Below, piece by piece: positions 25,837 through 33,844 of a stretch of 64,000 bases of DNA (positions are counted from its first letter, which is position 1; the number at the start of each line of letters is the position of its first letter). Position numbers and translations under genes: made by a program. The stretch is from positions 1-64,000 of the forward strand of contig CAMKTJ010000001.1 of NCBI GenBank assembly GCA_946415645.1, read 5' to 3'. Origin of the DNA: an uncultured Prevotellaceae bacterium. GTDB lineage: Bacteria > Bacteroidota > Bacteroidia > Bacteroidales > Bacteroidaceae. Under the pieces are notes generated by a model. It did not search any database. It saw nothing but the letters and a program-made list of their open reading frames with translations, and was not told where the DNA came from.

Positions 25837-26619
25837 TTAAAACAGAATTGAGATCTTGCCCCAGTGGGTAGTGCCACTAGCGTTACCATTGACAATATAG
25901 TCCAGATTGTAGCTTAGCGCAAAATGTCCCCCTATCTCAATGCCAGCGCAGAAATCAAGACCGAAGCAGTCAGCATCACCCTTCAGCCTGCCCCAGCCGG
26001 AAATATACGAATCCAGATAAACATGGGTATAGCCAGGTGTAACCTCAGCAAAGAGTCTGCAAGGCTCAAGTTCGGGTGTGTATAATCTAATTCCCAATGC
26101 CCTAACATTAATGATACCCATGCTACTAGGGCCATCATAACCATGCCAGCCAGACATATAGGATACACCTGCAACGTTTATTCCGACATACGGATTCAGC
26201 TCACGCCTTAGCATCAGTCCTACACCCCATGCGTCTTGAACGAGGAAGTCAAACTGACAGGTCATTTTCCTGCGACCACCACAAACTATACCTGTTAAGG
26301 GAGAATCGTCCGGATCCTGAGAACCGAAGCGCTGAGTATTACCGTTCTCATAACGGACATAGAACATATCAGAACTCTTAGCAACGTGCTCTTCGCCGCT
26401 ATTGTCACCGTACAACCGATACTTTACCTCGTTGGGAGTAGCGCTGAGAACTACAACTTTCTTTTGTTCAAGGTTCTTGAACATCAGGATATCCTGAGCT
26501 TTCAGGCTTACAGAAGAAAAAGAAAGAGCCACCAGAAGTAATACGTTTCTTACATAAGCCTTGCTCATGAAGGCTTTTAGTCTTGGGCTCTGAATGCCCA
26601 GTGATGTGTTTTTACTCAT
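25837..26619 (-). CDS. putative outer-membrane beta-barrel protein
   Basis: Not recognised as a named family. From ATG 26619 it has 260 residues; an inner ATG at 26568 ('MSKAYVRNVLLLVALSFSS') would begin directly with the signal peptide, which ends 'LKAQ'. Both starts follow the -7 box at 26656-26663. After the signal comes a short domain ('VVVLSATPNEVKYRLYGD') of the type that precedes beta-barrels in many Bacteroidales proteins, then alternating aromatic strands ending 'GTTHWGKISILF', with terminal phenylalanine as in outer-membrane proteins. The upstream ORF extension to 26709 passes through the promoter and is rejected. Confidence 0.7.
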   Translation of the reverse strand: MSKNTSLGIQSPRLKAFMSKAYVRNVLLLVALSFSSVSLKAQDILMFKNLEQKKVVVLSATPNEVKYRLYGDNSGEEHVAKSSDMFYVRYENGNTQRFGSQDPDDSPLTGIVCGGRRKMTCQFDFLVQDAWGVGLMLRRELNPYVGINVAGVSYMSGWHGYDGPSSMGIINVRALGIRLYTPELEPCRLFAEVTPGYTHVYLDSYISGWGRLKGDADCFGLDFCAGIEIGGHFALSYNLDYIVNGNASGTTHWGKISILF

Positions 26620-26655
26620 CTTGACAAAAAAAGTTAAATTTACGTTTTTGCGATA

Positions 26656-26663
26656 CAAAGATA
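26656..26663 (-). promoter_or_regulatory. -7 element of the outer-membrane protein gene
   Basis: Reads TATCTTTG on the minus strand, 36 bases before ATG 26619. Confidence 0.6.
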
Positions 26664-26845
26664 TGAAGAATTTCCGAAACCGTGTACCTCTTCTCCCAAT
26701 TATTTGCAAACTAGATATAAAAAAAAGAATGATAAGAGGTAGTTTTACACTAGAAAAAATCTGTACTACACTATTCTGGCTTCAGTAAGATATTGAAATA
26801 TCTTTACACAGAAATCAAGCTTTATCAGGCAACAGAAATGGACCA

Positions 26846-27126
26846 ACGAAGGAAAATTTGTTCCCTCACTAGGGAATTTTTGCGCCCTAGTGTAGTAGCG
26901 ATTGTTACTATTAATAGCCGCAAAATGGCGCATTTTACGGGTAATGGGAATGCTTAGAAAAATCAGGACAGAGAGACGCCACCATTCACAGTTTCACAGT
27001 TTCACAGTTTATTTTTAAAGCCCCCACCCGAGGAAAACCTGCGTACTGAATGTTAATATATGTTATTCTCTTCCGAGGGGGTACCCCTTTAATTTTTAAC
27101 TGTGAATTGTGAAAACTGTGAATACA
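26846..27126 (+). repeat. dispersed intergenic element H, copy 1
   Basis: Fills most of the 640-base gap between divergent genes. It starts with ACGAAGGAAAATTTGTTCCC, holds a CACTAGGGAA...CCCTAGTG hairpin, then CACAGTTT repeats, the core 'CCCGAGGAAAAC...TGTTAATATATGTTA...CTCTTCCGAGGGGGTACCCC' and ends with inverted AACTGTGAA repeats. A second copy in the same orientation is at 53609-53940. No ORF is carried. The remaining gap sequence (26664-26845, 27127-27219) is AT-rich without recognised features. Confidence 0.85.
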
Positions 27127-27219
27127 CCATTTCCCCCTTATTTCTACAAATGAATATTAAATAACCTGCGTAATTGTTAATTAATGTCTTTATGCTTGGA
27201 CGGGTATATCAGAAAATAG

Positions 27220-27227
27220 TATATTTG
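27220..27227 (+). promoter_or_regulatory. -7 element before the 27264 lipoprotein gene
   Basis: TATATTTG, 36 bases before the ATG. Confidence 0.55.
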
Positions 27228-27263
27228 GGGTAGAGAAACCACAAAACGAACATAAATAGCAAG

Positions 27264-28100
27264 ATGAAAACAAAGAAATCGCAGTATGTAGGCTCTATAG
27301 AAAGGGAATCCATAACGGTTACAATCCTTTTACTGTTGGCAGCCTCACTGCTACTGACAACATCATGTTCATCGACTTCTAAAGTCGCAACTTCCAACAC
27401 CAAGACTTCCAAGAGCGCTTCCCTAGAAGGTCACAAATATGTAGATCTGGGCTTGCCCAGCAAGACATTATGGGCTACCTGCAACGTAGGAGCCCAGAAG
27501 GCCGAGGAGTATGGCAACTTCTATGCCTGGGGCGAGACACAACCCAAGAACGAATATAGCTGGAAGACCTATACCCTGCCTTATGAAAAATCATTAGCCA
27601 GCAAGCCCGTACAGGGCGATAAGGGTTTCACGGATAAGTGGACTTACCATCGTCTGACGGGCCCCTATACCATGGATACAGAGACCAAGACCCTGCAGCC
27701 CGAGGATGATGCCGCCACCATAAACTGGGGACAGAAATGGTCGACTCCCACACTGGAGCAATGGCGCGAGCTCTGCGATACGACCCTCTGCCGATGGACG
27801 CAGCAGAAGAAAGGCTTCTTGGTTACCAGCAAGAAGAACGGCAAGAGCATCTTCCTGCCCGCCTGCGGCATGTGTAATGGAACGGAAGCGCCAGAGACAT
27901 TCCTGAACGAGGGCGATAGCGTAAGATACGATGGCCTCTATTGGTCAGGCACACTATCTGGCAAGAATAAGCCTGGCAACGAAGTTTCGTATCTGCGTTT
28001 CAATACGGGCTATCAGCGAATGAACCTTCCGTATATAACTTCTGCGTATGAACTCTACCTTGGCATGAGCGTTCGGCCAGTAGCTAAACTTCCTGAATAA
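27264..28100 (+). CDS. lipoprotein with Fibrobacter-type paralogous domain
   Basis: 278 residues. The signal 'ITVTILLLLAASLLLTTSCSS' ends in a lipobox cysteine near residue 35, followed by a serine/threonine/lysine-rich linker. The rest resembles the repeated domain seen in many copies in Fibrobacter and Bacteroidales (TIGR02145-like): 'GHKYVDLGLPSKTLWATCNVGAQ', 'EEYGNFYAWGETQPKNEYSW', 'WSTPTLEQWRELCDTT', 'GLYWSGTLSGKN', 'GMSVRPVAKL'. Such proteins are surface lipoproteins of unknown function. It lies directly after element H and ends before a hairpin terminator shared with DUF2147. Confidence 0.8.
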   Translation: MKTKKSQYVGSIERESITVTILLLLAASLLLTTSCSSTSKVATSNTKTSKSASLEGHKYVDLGLPSKTLWATCNVGAQKAEEYGNFYAWGETQPKNEYSWKTYTLPYEKSLASKPVQGDKGFTDKWTYHRLTGPYTMDTETKTLQPEDDAATINWGQKWSTPTLEQWRELCDTTLCRWTQQKKGFLVTSKKNGKSIFLPACGMCNGTEAPETFLNEGDSVRYDGLYWSGTLSGKNKPGNEVSYLRFNTGYQRMNLPYITSAYELYLGMSVRPVAKLPE

Positions 28101-28123
28101 ACCTCTAACATTCACAGATAAAA

Positions 28124-28154
28124 CAAAGGACTGTCCATATTGGGCAGTCCTTTG
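28124..28154. terminator. terminator between convergent genes
   Basis: CAAAGGACTGTCC-ATATT-GGGCAGTCCTTTG, a 13-bp stem with one G-T pair and a five-base loop, between the 28100 stop and the DUF2147 stop. Confidence 0.8.
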
Positions 28155-28179
28155 CTGTTTCTATTATTGCGTACAATAA

Positions 28180-28578
28180 TTACTTTTTACGCTTCCATGT
28201 CTGAGTCTCGTAGAAGACACCAAGGTAACCTCTTACCTTCAGTTCTTCACCCTCCAGCCACATGGTGCACTTGTAGCTCTTGCCGTTCTTGGGATTGTAG
28301 ATCTTGCCGCCTTCCCATTTGTCCTTACCTTTCTGAAGGCCAGAGAGTATGTTCACACCCATCAGCTTGCGGCTCTGCAGCTTCTTGTCGGGGTTGTGGG
28401 TATCCTTTGTCTCGGGACCCTTCTGCAACCAGATAATCTTGCCGTTCATCTTGTCGCCGGCCTGATAGATTTCTACTTGGGCATCGCCAGCCTCTGTGTA
28501 CCACTTACCCAAAACATCCTGTGAATAGCCTGCTACTGAAACCAGCGCCATGGCTATCATCAACATCATTTTCTTCAT
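28180..28578 (-). CDS. DUF2147 domain protein, secreted
   Basis: 132 residues with a signal peptide ending 'VSVAGYSQ'. The rest is one DUF2147 domain: 'DVLGKWYTEAGDAQVEIYQ', 'MNGKIIWLQKG', 'LMGVNILSGLQKGKDKWEGGKIYNPKNGKSY' and 'LKVRGYLGVFYETQTWKR'. The family is common in Bacteroidota and Proteobacteria; it is a small periplasmic or surface beta-barrel of unknown role. The last codons are basic. Its 5' leader contains element D copy 1. Confidence 0.9.
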   Translation of the reverse strand: MKKMMLMIAMALVSVAGYSQDVLGKWYTEAGDAQVEIYQAGDKMNGKIIWLQKGPETKDTHNPDKKLQSRKLMGVNILSGLQKGKDKWEGGKIYNPKNGKSYKCTMWLEGEELKVRGYLGVFYETQTWKRKK

Positions 28579-28610
28579 TTTACCTTAAACTTTTATTTAT
28601 AACATTATAT

Positions 28611-28790
28611 CATTGAAGTTTCGTATATTTCTCAACTTCCTTGGAGTTAAGGAGTTAAGTAGTTATCGCTTCGCTCGTCCTTCGGACAGTAGTTAAGCCG
28701 TTACTATGCTCAACTGTAATCTCTATGACAAAGAAATGGCTTAACTACTTAACTACTGTCTACTTAACTACTTCAGAAAATTGAATTACT
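28611..28790. repeat. dispersed element D, copy 1
   Basis: About 180 bp of TAGTTAAG/CTTAACTA repeats with arms 'GTTAAGTAGTTATCGCTTCG' and 'CTTAACTACTTAACTACTGT' around a 42-bp unique centre (28698-28739). Copy 2 at 31180-31357 has the same arms in the same direction but the centre inverted (39 of 42 identical after reverse complement). A 12-bp perfect inverted repeat AGTAGTTAAGCC/GGCTTAACTACT bounds the centre. Confidence 0.9.
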
Positions 28791-30873
28791 TTAGTATATT
28801 ATCGTCAAAGACAATATTATCTAATTCCTTGTCAATTTTAAAAAAAGGTAAATCTACCTTTATGGTCTCACCAGGCTTAATGGTGTAGGTCTTCAGGGTA
28901 TTGTTCCTACTTACTACATTTACCACCAACTTGTTAGCACCCTTTCTTACCACCTCTATGCCGAAGGGGGCCCATGTGCAGGCGTAGATATTATCCAAGC
29001 GATAATTGTCCCACTCGGTAGGCATCTGAGGGGTGAGGGTGAAGGTACGTAAGCCTGTAGGACGGAAACCCAGCAAGCCCTCTGTGATGATACGGCAATA
29101 GAGTCCGCTTTCAGCTGCCAGATGGCGCTGTCCACCCTCTGGCCAAGCCTCTACTACGTAGGGAACATGCTCGCCCAGAAGACGGATGGTAGAGAATTTC
29201 TTCAGGTATTCCAATGCCTTATCGGCATACCCGGCAGCAAAGGCACCACGGAGGCCGTAGAGGGTAGAGCGGTCCCAGAATATCTTGTCGCCACTCTGCG
29301 AGAGCATACCGTTCTCTGTCCACAGCTGGGGCGAGAACATAGCCTCCAGCGTTCCCTTGGCTCTGTCATAAATACCCATCGTCAGGGGAATACATATCCA
29401 GGAGCGCAACACATCATTCCCCTCATAGTATCTGTACGTATCGTACCCCTCGACTTTTGCATGAAAGAATTTATCTATATTCTTGCGCAATGTTGCTGCC
29501 TGCTTCCTGTAGGTAGCAGCATTAGCCAAACTCTTAAACCCTTTAACTTTTAAACCTTTTAACTCTTCAAGGAGATAGGCACTACTCAGAAGGGCATCGT
29601 AGTAAAGGCTGCTGGTACAGAGGTTGGCATCTCCACTGGGCAGACGATGCTCCAACTCGTCGGCATCGCTGGCAACAACGCCATTCTTATTGAGCTTGCG
29701 ATGGCAATATTCCAGACACCATTCTATCAGGGGCCAAACATCCTTGGCTATCTTCTCATCACCTCTCTCTAAGCAATAACGGCTGGCTCCGTATGCCAAC
29801 ATAGCTGCATCGCCACGGTCGAAAGGACCAAAGACATCATCGCCTCCACAGATAATACTCCAAGGAACGAATTTATATTCAGGGTTGATGTATTTCAGGT
29901 ACCACTTCCAAGTGGTCATGGCACTCTCGTTACCCTTATCGTAACCCAAGAAGGGGAAGAAGGGATTGACATATTCAGCCTGATCATTGCACCACATAGC
30001 AGCATAATACGACTCACCTCCAGGGGCGTGCATCAGTCCTCCCTGGGTGTAGAAGATACTCTCGCTGGTACGAATCTTACTCATCTCAAAGAGCGTATTG
30101 ATGGTGTTATCTGGACAGACAAAACGCAATTTCTTACTGGTGACTTCCTCAACAAACTCACCTCTTCTCTTCAGTTCCTGCTCTGCGTCTATAGCTGTTT
30201 CCTTTTCATCAGCAGGGGCATAAGCCTGTACAGAAGCGTAGAAGTTGGTATAATCACCTGGCTTCAAGGTTACCTTCCAATCCTGCTGAAACTCTGTCTG
30301 AGCCACCAGACAATAACTGCCACGGGTACCCTCTTCCTTGTTGGTAGTACGCACAGAACGAAGGGCAGGCACAATGATGGTCTCCACCTTATTGCCAATA
30401 TTCTTGATGGTATACTTCTCGCATACAGCAGCCTTCTGAGTGCTGGGGAAGAAGATACGCGTCAGTTCAAAGTCGTTGTTATCACCCTTCAGCGTTCCAT
30501 AGACAGTCAACAGGCCGTTGATAGTAACAACCTTCACCTCCTGCTCTGTCAGGCTTCTATTGTTGGCAGTCATTCCCTTCAGGAAATCCACATCACATCT
30601 GGGCATCCAGCTGGCATGCGTATTATTGGGAATGGTTCTGAGCATAGGGAATACCAAGTGACGATTCATGTGGAACTGCTTCTGGCCATCTACGCCCCAA
30701 TAGTAAACCACAGAGGCACGTAGGCCCGACATCTCTATATGGTCGTTGTAGGGCAGCTTGCCGTCTGTTGTATTCCATCTTACAGAATGGTTACCTTGTA
30801 TCTGCCATCTGTTTTCTACTGCCTGAAGTGTCAGGGCACAGAGAAGGGAAAAGAAAAGGATAAAATGTCTCAT
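28786..30873 (-). CDS. secreted six-hairpin glycosidase-like protein
   Basis: 695 residues with a signal peptide ('HFILFFSLLCALTLQAVE'). An N-terminal beta-sandwich domain (about 20-230) precedes an alpha/alpha barrel (about 250-600) with 'GGESYYAAMWCNDQAEYV', 'GGDDVFGPFDRGDAAMLAYGA', 'ASDADELEHRLPSGDANLCT' and 'EAWPEGGQRHLAAESGLYCR', then a short C-terminal beta domain. The layout is that of six-hairpin glycosidases (rhamnosidase/glucoamylase-like clan); the GH family and substrate are not assigned. 'ELKGLKVKGFKSLANA' in the barrel is encoded by TTTAAAC-type low-complexity DNA. It is nine bases downstream of the SemiSWEET gene, so the two are probably co-transcribed. Confidence 0.78.
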   Translation of the reverse strand: MRHFILFFSLLCALTLQAVENRWQIQGNHSVRWNTTDGKLPYNDHIEMSGLRASVVYYWGVDGQKQFHMNRHLVFPMLRTIPNNTHASWMPRCDVDFLKGMTANNRSLTEQEVKVVTINGLLTVYGTLKGDNNDFELTRIFFPSTQKAAVCEKYTIKNIGNKVETIIVPALRSVRTTNKEEGTRGSYCLVAQTEFQQDWKVTLKPGDYTNFYASVQAYAPADEKETAIDAEQELKRRGEFVEEVTSKKLRFVCPDNTINTLFEMSKIRTSESIFYTQGGLMHAPGGESYYAAMWCNDQAEYVNPFFPFLGYDKGNESAMTTWKWYLKYINPEYKFVPWSIICGGDDVFGPFDRGDAAMLAYGASRYCLERGDEKIAKDVWPLIEWCLEYCHRKLNKNGVVASDADELEHRLPSGDANLCTSSLYYDALLSSAYLLEELKGLKVKGFKSLANAATYRKQAATLRKNIDKFFHAKVEGYDTYRYYEGNDVLRSWICIPLTMGIYDRAKGTLEAMFSPQLWTENGMLSQSGDKIFWDRSTLYGLRGAFAAGYADKALEYLKKFSTIRLLGEHVPYVVEAWPEGGQRHLAAESGLYCRIITEGLLGFRPTGLRTFTLTPQMPTEWDNYRLDNIYACTWAPFGIEVVRKGANKLVVNVVSRNNTLKTYTIKPGETIKVDLPFFKIDKELDNIVFDDNILK

Positions 30874-30882
30874 TTTTAGGTT

Positions 30883-31170
30883 CTATTTATTCTTGAAAAA
30901 ATCATTATAGATTTTGATGCCAAAGACAATGCAGCTGCAAGTTGAGGTAATGAGATTAGTCAGGAACAGCGACCATATAATCTCGGGCTTATGCAACAAT
31001 CCCTGCAGCATGAAGGAAAAGGCACCTATAGCCATCATCAGGAAGGTTGGCAAGGCTATGCCGTCAGTATTACGTGTACGAATAGTCTGAATGGCCTGAG
31101 GCAGATATCCTAAAACCATGCAGACGCTGGCTACGATTCCACAAATCTCATAAAATCCCCCTTGTTCCAT
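30883..31170 (-). CDS. SemiSWEET-type sugar transporter
   Basis: Half-size SWEET protein; two copies form a passive sugar channel in the inner membrane. From ATG 31170 it has 95 residues; the longer ORF start lies inside upstream repeat sequence. Three hydrophobic segments are visible, and the PQ-loop signature is 'LGYLPQAIQTIRTRNTDGIA' near residue 24-43, followed by 'MLQGLLHKPEIIWSLFLTNLITS'. It precedes the secreted glycosidase gene by nine bases, which suggests uptake of a sugar that the glycosidase releases, though this coupling is inferred only from adjacency. Confidence 0.88.
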   Translation of the reverse strand: MEQGGFYEICGIVASVCMVLGYLPQAIQTIRTRNTDGIALPTFLMMAIGAFSFMLQGLLHKPEIIWSLFLTNLITSTCSCIVFGIKIYNDFFKNK

Positions 31171-31179
31171 AATATTATT

Positions 31180-31357
31180 ATTGAAATTTCGCATGTTTCT
31201 CAACTTCTTTGTAGTTAAGAAGTTAAGTAGTCATCGCTTCGCTCATCCTTCGGATAGTAGTTAAGCCAATACTTTGTCATTGAGATTACAGTTGAGCATA
31301 GTAACGGCTTAACTACTTAACTACTGCCTACTTAACTACTTCAGAAAGTTGAATATT
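31180..31357. repeat. dispersed element D, copy 2 (inverted centre)
   Basis: Same arms as copy 1, same orientation, with the centre (31266-31307) reversed. It lies between the SemiSWEET start and the stop of the radical SAM gene. With copy 1 it brackets the glycosidase/SemiSWEET pair as a direct repeat. Confidence 0.9.
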
Positions 31358-31363
31358 ATTTTT

Positions 31364-32140
31364 CTAATAGCTTACACTACACTCAAAGCCTGCCTGCCTT
31401 ATCTGCTCGGCTATACCGTCCAAGACCTCAGGTTTGGCCTTCTGCAAGCCCTGTACAGGTGTTTCACGGTCTATGGTGTAAATCATTACCTTGCTGGGCT
31501 TGATGCGTTTCAGCGCCTCTATATAGGGTTCTACATAGTCGGGGGTGGTATTGCAGACACTTTCCCCGTCCAGCATTCCATCCATAAACATTGTCTGAAT
31601 GATTACATGACCATTAAAGAGCGATAGGTTACGGATTTGCTCCTCTACATCATAATGACCCTGTGGACGGTCCACCTTATTTATATATAAGGCCGAGACA
31701 GTATCCAGCTTCTGAATGTTATTGTCGAACTTCATGAGCGTCTCCCTAATCTCAGGCCTGTGAATCTGCGTGGCATTGCTGAGGATGCTGATCTTGGCAT
31801 TAGGGCAATATTCATTTCTTATCCTGATGACTCTTTCCACCACCTCTGGGAAGTGCGGATTCAGCGTAGGCTCTCCATTGCCGGCAAAGGTAAATACATC
31901 AGGTGTAATATTATCATCTTTTAATTCCTGAATTTTTTCTATCAGAGCTGTTTCCACTTCATCAGCAGAGGGTAGGGGATTATGAGTTCTGCGTTCACGG
32001 TTCAAACCGCACTCGCAATACACACAGTCAAAGCTACAGAACTTTCCACCCTTAGGCAGTAAATTTATTCCTAAAGAGATTCCCAACCTACGACTATGAA
32101 TAGGGCCGAAGATGGGTGAAGGATAGATAATTGTACTCAT
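31364..32140 (-). CDS. radical SAM protein
   Basis: 258 residues from ATG 32140 ('MSTIIYPSPIFGPIHSRRLG'); the longer ORF crosses into the divergent promoter region. The cluster motif is 'CSFDCVYCECG' (CxxxCxxC), followed by 'DVFTFAGNGEPTLNPHFPEV', 'ISILSNATQIHRPEI' and 'LDTVSALYINKVDRPQGHY'. No auxiliary SPASM cysteine set is present. It resembles a conserved Bacteroidota radical SAM group related to organic-radical activating or wybutosine-type enzymes; the substrate is unknown. It is divergent from the DUF4294 gene. Confidence 0.88.
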   Translation of the reverse strand: MSTIIYPSPIFGPIHSRRLGISLGINLLPKGGKFCSFDCVYCECGLNRERRTHNPLPSADEVETALIEKIQELKDDNITPDVFTFAGNGEPTLNPHFPEVVERVIRIRNEYCPNAKISILSNATQIHRPEIRETLMKFDNNIQKLDTVSALYINKVDRPQGHYDVEEQIRNLSLFNGHVIIQTMFMDGMLDGESVCNTTPDYVEPYIEALKRIKPSKVMIYTIDRETPVQGLQKAKPEVLDGIAEQIRQAGFECSVSY

Positions 32141-32220
32141 AACATGGGCAAAGTTATGAAAAAAAATTAAACAAAGTTTAAACATTGAGTGCAGAACATT
32201 GAGCATTGAACATTATTTCT

Positions 32221-32228
32221 TATTTTTG
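32221..32228 (+). promoter_or_regulatory. -7 element of the DUF4294 gene
   Basis: TATTTTTG, ten bases before ATG 32238, implying a very short leader. Confidence 0.55.
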
Positions 32229-32237
32229 CATCCGAAA

Positions 32238-32882
32238 ATGAGAAATTTCTTCTTTATATTCAGTTTATTCCTCCTTCTTTCTAATGTTGCAAGAGCACAG
32301 GGAGAGGATTTGGGTGACCTTGTTATTCCACAGGAGCCACGAGCATATAAACTGAAAATTCAACGCTACAGATATAAGAATCCAACCATAGAAAACGGAG
32401 ATACCATCTGGACCTATACCTGGGAACCAGGTGTATATTATTTTGCGCCCATCAAGTTCAAGAACGAAAAGCAAAGAAGGGATTTCAACAAGCTTGTTTA
32501 TAACGTCAAGAAAGTACTGCCTATTGCTCAACGTGTGAATAGCATCATTGGCGAAACCTACGAGATACTGGAGACGCTGCCCGACAAAAAATCCAAGCAG
32601 CAGCATATAGCCAATGTTGAAAGGGATATAAAGCAACAGTACACACCAGAAATGAAAAAACTTACCTATAGTCAAGGTAAGTTGTTAATAAAACTGGTTG
32701 ACAGAGAATGCAACCAGAATTCCTACGAGATAGTAAAAGCTTTCTTCGGTCCTACCAAAGCAACCTTCTATCAGATCTTTGCCTGGACATTCCGTGCCTC
32801 ACTGAAGAAAGAATATAAGCCTGAAGATGACGACAAACTTATTGAGCGGGTTGTCCTTTTAGTAGAAACTGGTCAGCTATAG
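32238..32882 (+). CDS. DUF4294 domain protein, secreted
   Basis: 214 residues from ATG 32238, chosen because the signal peptide 'RNFFFIFSLFLLLSNVARAQ' then stands at the N-terminus and a -7 box lies just before. The body matches DUF4294: 'LKIQRYRYKNPTIENGDTIW', 'RDFNKLVYNVKKVLPIAQRVN', 'MKKLTYSQGKLLIKLVDREC' and 'IVKAFFGPTKATFYQIFAW'. The family is conserved in Bacteroidota and of unknown role. Its 3' end overlaps the convergent RNA methyltransferase gene by 44 bases, in another frame on the other strand. Confidence 0.88.
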   Translation: MRNFFFIFSLFLLLSNVARAQGEDLGDLVIPQEPRAYKLKIQRYRYKNPTIENGDTIWTYTWEPGVYYFAPIKFKNEKQRRDFNKLVYNVKKVLPIAQRVNSIIGETYEILETLPDKKSKQQHIANVERDIKQQYTPEMKKLTYSQGKLLIKLVDRECNQNSYEIVKAFFGPTKATFYQIFAWTFRASLKKEYKPEDDDKLIERVVLLVETGQL

Positions 32883-33387
32883 ACCATATTATAATACCAG
32901 CCGTTACGCTAACGTTCATACTGTGCTTGGTTCCGAACTGAGGAATCTCTATACAGCCGTCGCACATATCAACAACCTCTTGCTGAACACCTTTCACCTC
33001 GTTGCCCAATACCACGGCATATTTTTTATTCTTATCAGGTTGAAAGTTCTGCAGCATGGTACTGCCCTCGCATTGTTCAATAGCCAAAACGGTATAACCC
33101 ATAGTTTTCAACCACTCTACAGCATCCTGTGTCTGCTGAAAGTACTTCCATTCTACACTATCCTCAGCTCCAAGGGCCGTCTTGTGTATCTCTGGATGAG
33201 GAGGCTGGGCAGTAATACCACAAAGACAAATACCCTGTACCAGGAAGGCATCACTAGTACGAAATACACTTCCTACATTATACAAGCTTCTTACATGATC
33301 CAGTACAACTACCAACGGAAGTTTGTTAGAGTCCTTGAACTCCTCAACACTCTTCCTGCCCATTTCTGTTACCTTCAGTTTCCTCAT
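32839..33387 (-). CDS. SpoU-family (TrmH-like) RNA 2'-O-methyltransferase
   Basis: SPOUT-fold enzyme that methylates a ribose in tRNA or rRNA. I choose ATG 33387 ('MRKLKVTEMGRKSVEEF'), giving 182 residues; the listed start at 33405 is a GTG inside a DnaA-box-like word. The three SpoU motifs are present: 'LVVVLDHVRSLYNVGSVFRTSD', 'YAVVLGNEVKGVQQEVVD' and 'IPQFGTKHSMNVSVTAGI'. The RNA target cannot be told. The gene borders the candidate origin, and its 3' end overlaps the DUF4294 gene. Confidence 0.92.
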   Translation of the reverse strand: MRKLKVTEMGRKSVEEFKDSNKLPLVVVLDHVRSLYNVGSVFRTSDAFLVQGICLCGITAQPPHPEIHKTALGAEDSVEWKYFQQTQDAVEWLKTMGYTVLAIEQCEGSTMLQNFQPDKNKKYAVVLGNEVKGVQQEVVDMCDGCIEIPQFGTKHSMNVSVTAGIIIWSIADQFLLKGQPAQ

Positions 33388-33394
33388 CCAATCA

Positions 33395-33790
33395 AAGTTT
33401 TCCACAAAATTAACAAAATATGTTGATAACTATGGTAAAACCCTGTGGAAATATATTGGATTATTAACAAAAAAGTGTGCATAACCCTGCCTAAAATAGT
33501 TATTAACAAAAGGCAGGAAAGATATTAAAGCCGTTTCAACACAATTTTCTTGAGTTATTAAACCAATATATGAGATAAAATTTTTATATTTGCAAGTTAT
33601 AAACAGGTGTTGAAAACTTTCTTCCAAAAAGTTGAAGCAGAACATATAAAAAGAAGTAAAAGAGCAAGTTAAAGAGCAATGAGGTATAATGAATGATTGT
33701 TGATAAGTATGTTGATAAGAGCACGGAAATGTGAATTGTATATTTATGCAGCATATTATCCTTAGTTATTAACATTATCAACACCCCATC
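33395..33790. other. candidate chromosomal replication origin (oriC)
   Basis: A 440-base gene-free, strongly AT-rich gap between the RNA methyltransferase and nadA. It holds TTTTCCACA (33398), TGTTGATAA (33421, 33698, 33710), TGTGCATAA (33476) and TTATCAACA (33775), each one mismatch from the DnaA box TTATCCACA or its complement, plus weaker words at 33444, 33597 and 33756 and three TTATTAACA words. A CCTGCCT/AGGCAGG hairpin lies at about 33487-33518. Hand counts suggest that plus-strand G versus C changes sign near here. dnaA is not adjacent, which is common in Bacteroidota. Confidence 0.6.
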
Positions 33791-33844
33791 ATCATCATCA
33801 TTAAGTATTCTTTTTAAAAGAGGAAAAATAAAATATAATAATAT

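Noticed and set aside
26980-27010. CACAGTTT repeats considered as a CRISPR array (also 53750-53771 and 53911-53937)
   Set aside because: Units are 9 bp with no spacers, and no cas gene is present; they form the inverted ends of element H.
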